Assembly: GCA_016987375.1 (NCBI GenBank)
Contig: PJRA01000524.1
Span: 1,017,249 to 1,048,842, forward strand
DNA length: 31,594 bases
Source: Brachionus koreanus
Taxonomy: Eukaryota > Rotifera > Eurotatoria > Ploima > Brachionidae
Direction of reading: 5' to 3'
The notes below the pieces were generated by a model that was not told the origin of the DNA, made no database searches, and saw nothing but the letters and a program-made list of their open reading frames with translations. This document shows, one piece after another, positions 29,655 to 31,594 of this stretch. Numbering within the stretch: position 1 is the first letter of the stretch; each line of letters starts with the position of its first letter. The translations under genes and the position numbers were made by a program.

Positions 29655-29990
29655 TAAATTTGAAAATTTTCATGTGAAAAAATTGTTACACATATAAACC
29701 ATTGTGATCTATAGTCATTAGCGATTTATCAGCGAATAGTTCAATTCCTCTTTTGTACCATTCACGGCTTTTGGAGCCAAAAAAAACTCACAACACCCCT
29801 CTTCATCTTGGTCTTGGTTAGTCAGAAGAAGGTTAAAGATCTGGGCTAAATGCTGGAAAAGGAACAAGTTCGATCCCTTGAAGCTCTTTTATTTTTGCCA
29901 TTGTTCTTTTATGTGAGGTTCTATGCATTTATGCGTTGACCATCTGAATTCAACTCAAAGTGTATTCCCTCTTGGAAATTCTACAATTTA
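29655..29990 (-). pseudogene. mariner transposase C-terminal fragment
   Basis: The minus strand shows RTSHKRTMAKIKELQGIELV, FPAFSPDL, an in-frame stop, PSSD, more stops, and then, in a shifted frame, REWYKRGIELFADKSLM and IDHNGLYV. These match the mariner end: the YSPDLAPSD box with the third catalytic Asp, and the terminal W...CID.NG.Y pattern. Several stops and a frame change show it is dead. Confidence 0.65.
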
Positions 29991-30423
29991 AGCAAAAACA
30001 AATAATAGAGTAAAAACATTAGGATTTTTTGTTCTAGATTGATAAATAGCTTTGCGATGACGAGATCGATGTTGAATTCAATTTACAACAGTATCAATTT
30101 GATCTCTATTGACTTGGTGAAAAACAAAAAAAAAAATGACTTCAATTTATCAATTTTTTTTCTTTCAAAAATTTGTTATTTTATTTTTATTAAAATCTCA
30201 ATTTTAATTATTAAAAATTTTATCAAAAAAAAATAAGAAAAAAAAATGGAGTGTTAATCAGTCGACTATGATAAGAGCACTAGCCTGTTGATTTGCCTTG
30301 AAATTGAAATTGTTTATGTTTAGCGTTATCTTGAACAAACAAAGCTAGTTTAAAGTTGACCAAAGGAAGATATTTTTACTGAAATAGAGCACATATTCGT
30401 TCTAATTTTTTAGAATAAATTCT
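29991..30423. other. Spacer with a possible tRNA-derived fragment
   Basis: Mostly AT-rich. At about 30249-30311 the sequence GTGTTAATCAGTCGACTATG then AAGAGCACTAGCCTGTTGAT resembles the 5' half of a tRNA-derived repeat, but no cloverleaf closes, so it is not called as a tRNA. No gene was seen. Confidence 0.3.
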
Positions 30424-31305
30424 GGTCATCATTTAGTGGACTGACAAAATAAACTCTATTTTACTGACATAAAAGAGTAAACTTCCGTACATAAAACTAC
30501 ATTATTTGACTAATAAACTATTTGACTGATAAAAAAATGATCTGATAGACATAGAAAATTTTTGTTGGCAAATAATCTAATTTAATAACAAATATTATAT
30601 TTTTTTTTTTTTTTGTGGTGACAGAATAAACCAAAAAAACGGTGACAAGTTAAATTAGTGACAAAAAGTGAAAAAAAAAATTTTTATTGATCAGATGTGA
30701 AAAATTAAACCAAATAAATTTTTTTTCTTATTCACTCTTGGTAAAGCATATGGTCATTACATTTTTGATTTCCACTCAAGTCAATTCCCTTGAGCTTCTT
30801 TCGGCTTTTCATGATTTCTTTGTAACTTTTTTTTTAAAAAAATTCCTGGATGCTCGGGTAGTTAGCCCGCAGCCCGCATAATAAGGGTTTGAACCCTCGA
30901 CTTGATTGATGCAAAATAGATGCAATTGTAGAGGATTTGCTAAAAAATTACATCTGTATTCATTTTCTTTGCTTTGCAAACCGTTACAAGCTTTGCAAAA
31001 CTCCAGAAGAAGCTTAACTGACTGAAAAATAAATTAGATTAAGATTATAGAACTCAAGAAAGGTTGTAATTTGAACAGTTTTTCTCATTATTTTGATCTT
31101 AATCCAATTTATTTTTCAATCAGTTAAGCTTCTTCTAGAGTCAAGTTTCAAGCTTCTTCAAAAACCTGTTAAATTGTCACACTAACAAAGATATTTGTCA
31201 ATCGATTAGTTTTCACAAAAATAGTCTTTAATGGTCATATAAAATATAGTAAATTTGTCAACATTTTAGTTATTTATGTCATTACATAAAGATCAATTTT
31301 GTAAG
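30424..31305. mobile_element. Fold-back element of the TGACAAA family
   Basis: The left arm (30424-30680) begins GGTCATCATTTAGTGGACTG and contains ACTGACAAAATAAACTC, ACTGACATAAAAG and GTGACAAAAAG. The right arm (31175-31305) carries TTTGTCA words in reverse (ATATTTGTCAATC, AAATTTGTCAACA). Inside, 31005-31045 and 31096-31136 form a 41-bp inverted repeat with two mismatches (starts AGAAGAAGCTTAACTGA). A tRNA B-box-like GGGTTTGAACCC lies at 30885-30896. No transposase. Confidence 0.6.
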
Positions 31306-31594
31306 CCAAATAAAATTTTAGCTATAAATTAATTAATAAATTCTGCTTTTTAAAACCATCGTTTAGACCCAGCTCAAATTGCATTCTCCATGGTAATTCC
31401 ACCAAACAAAGCATTCTCTTTTCACGGCTGTTTGAATTGGTTGACTGGTTGGGATGGGTCCAGCTATCAATTTCTATAATCACAATTTAGAACATAGATC
31501 AAGAGTATTTAAAGAAAATAAAGGTCAATCACTTTGTATTTATCAATATTATTTTTTTATTTCACTTTTGTTGTTTTTTTTTTCTCAATTATTT
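31306..31594. other. Right edge; GC-richer patch of uncertain coding status
   Basis: At about 31367-31480 composition rises and the plus strand stays open (AFSMVIPPNKAFSFHGCLNW then LTGWDGSSYQFL), after a possible splice acceptor GTTTAG. The minus strand is also open here (VKRECFVWWNYHGEC). It could be an exon of a gene running off the window or transposon debris; strand cannot be decided. Confidence 0.25.

Noticed and set aside
30848..30905. Possible tRNA gene around GGGTTTGAACCC
   Set aside because: Only a B-box-like hairpin is present; no acceptor stem, A box or anticodon arm can be folded.
1..31594. CRISPR arrays, bacterial operons or phage genes
   Set aside because: No regularly spaced direct repeats and no ribosome-binding-site-led gene strings; spliceosomal introns throughout show eukaryotic nuclear DNA.

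Overview
The window looks like nuclear DNA of a small, very AT-rich invertebrate animal. Protein-coding genes are cut by many tiny GT-AG introns (mostly 42-71 bp). The genes are metazoan types: a BAZ1/ACF1-like chromatin remodeler subunit, pentameric ligand-gated channel subunits, an F-box/WD40 protein and NUDT9-type ADP-ribose hydrolases. The spaces are filled with decayed Tc1, mariner, MULE-like and LINE fragments. A monogonont rotifer such as Brachionus would fit, but that is an inference from style; the sequence does not prove it. There is a 45-bp assembly gap at 12587-12631 and one ambiguous base at 20437.

Layout. 399-3693 (+): a 13-exon BAZ1-like gene (DDT, WHIM1, WHIM2, PHD) that ends without a bromodomain. 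3.7-6.4 kb: transposon debris, including an arm of a TGACAAA-repeat element, a LINE 3' end and a Tc1 C-terminus. 6422-6699: two identical tRNA-Ser(UGA) genes, head to head in a near-perfect palindrome. 8015-9091 (-): an orphan gene. 9667-10179: an inverted-repeat element whose right end carries the start codon of the next gene. 10177-11298 (+) and 16987-18126 (+): two intronless Cys-loop-superfamily subunits, almost identical except for a sharply bounded 113-bp cassette that encodes the end of M1 and most of pore helix M2. Between them: Tc1, a MULE-like element with long TGACAAA arms, a folded GC-richer patch and LINE pieces. 18378-21912 (-): F-box plus seven WD40 repeats, with a 2.0-kb intron swollen by a fold-back element. 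22045-23375 (-) and 23701-27233 (+): divergently transcribed, degenerate NUDT9 paralogues. 28478-29577 (+): a canonical NUDT9 with an intact Nudix box. The end holds a mariner fossil and another TGACAAA fold-back element.

How it fits together. The NUDT9 cluster combines one apparently competent ADP-ribose hydrolase with two relatives that kept the fold signatures but lost different catalytic residues; ADP-ribose binding or sensing is a reasonable inference. The two receptor genes share a ligand-binding domain and differ in the pore, which suggests the same stimulus driving different conductances. The other genes look like ordinary chromatin and ubiquitin-ligase functions. Exon coordinates were derived by hand from splice signals, reading frame and paralogue comparison; they are not transcript-confirmed.
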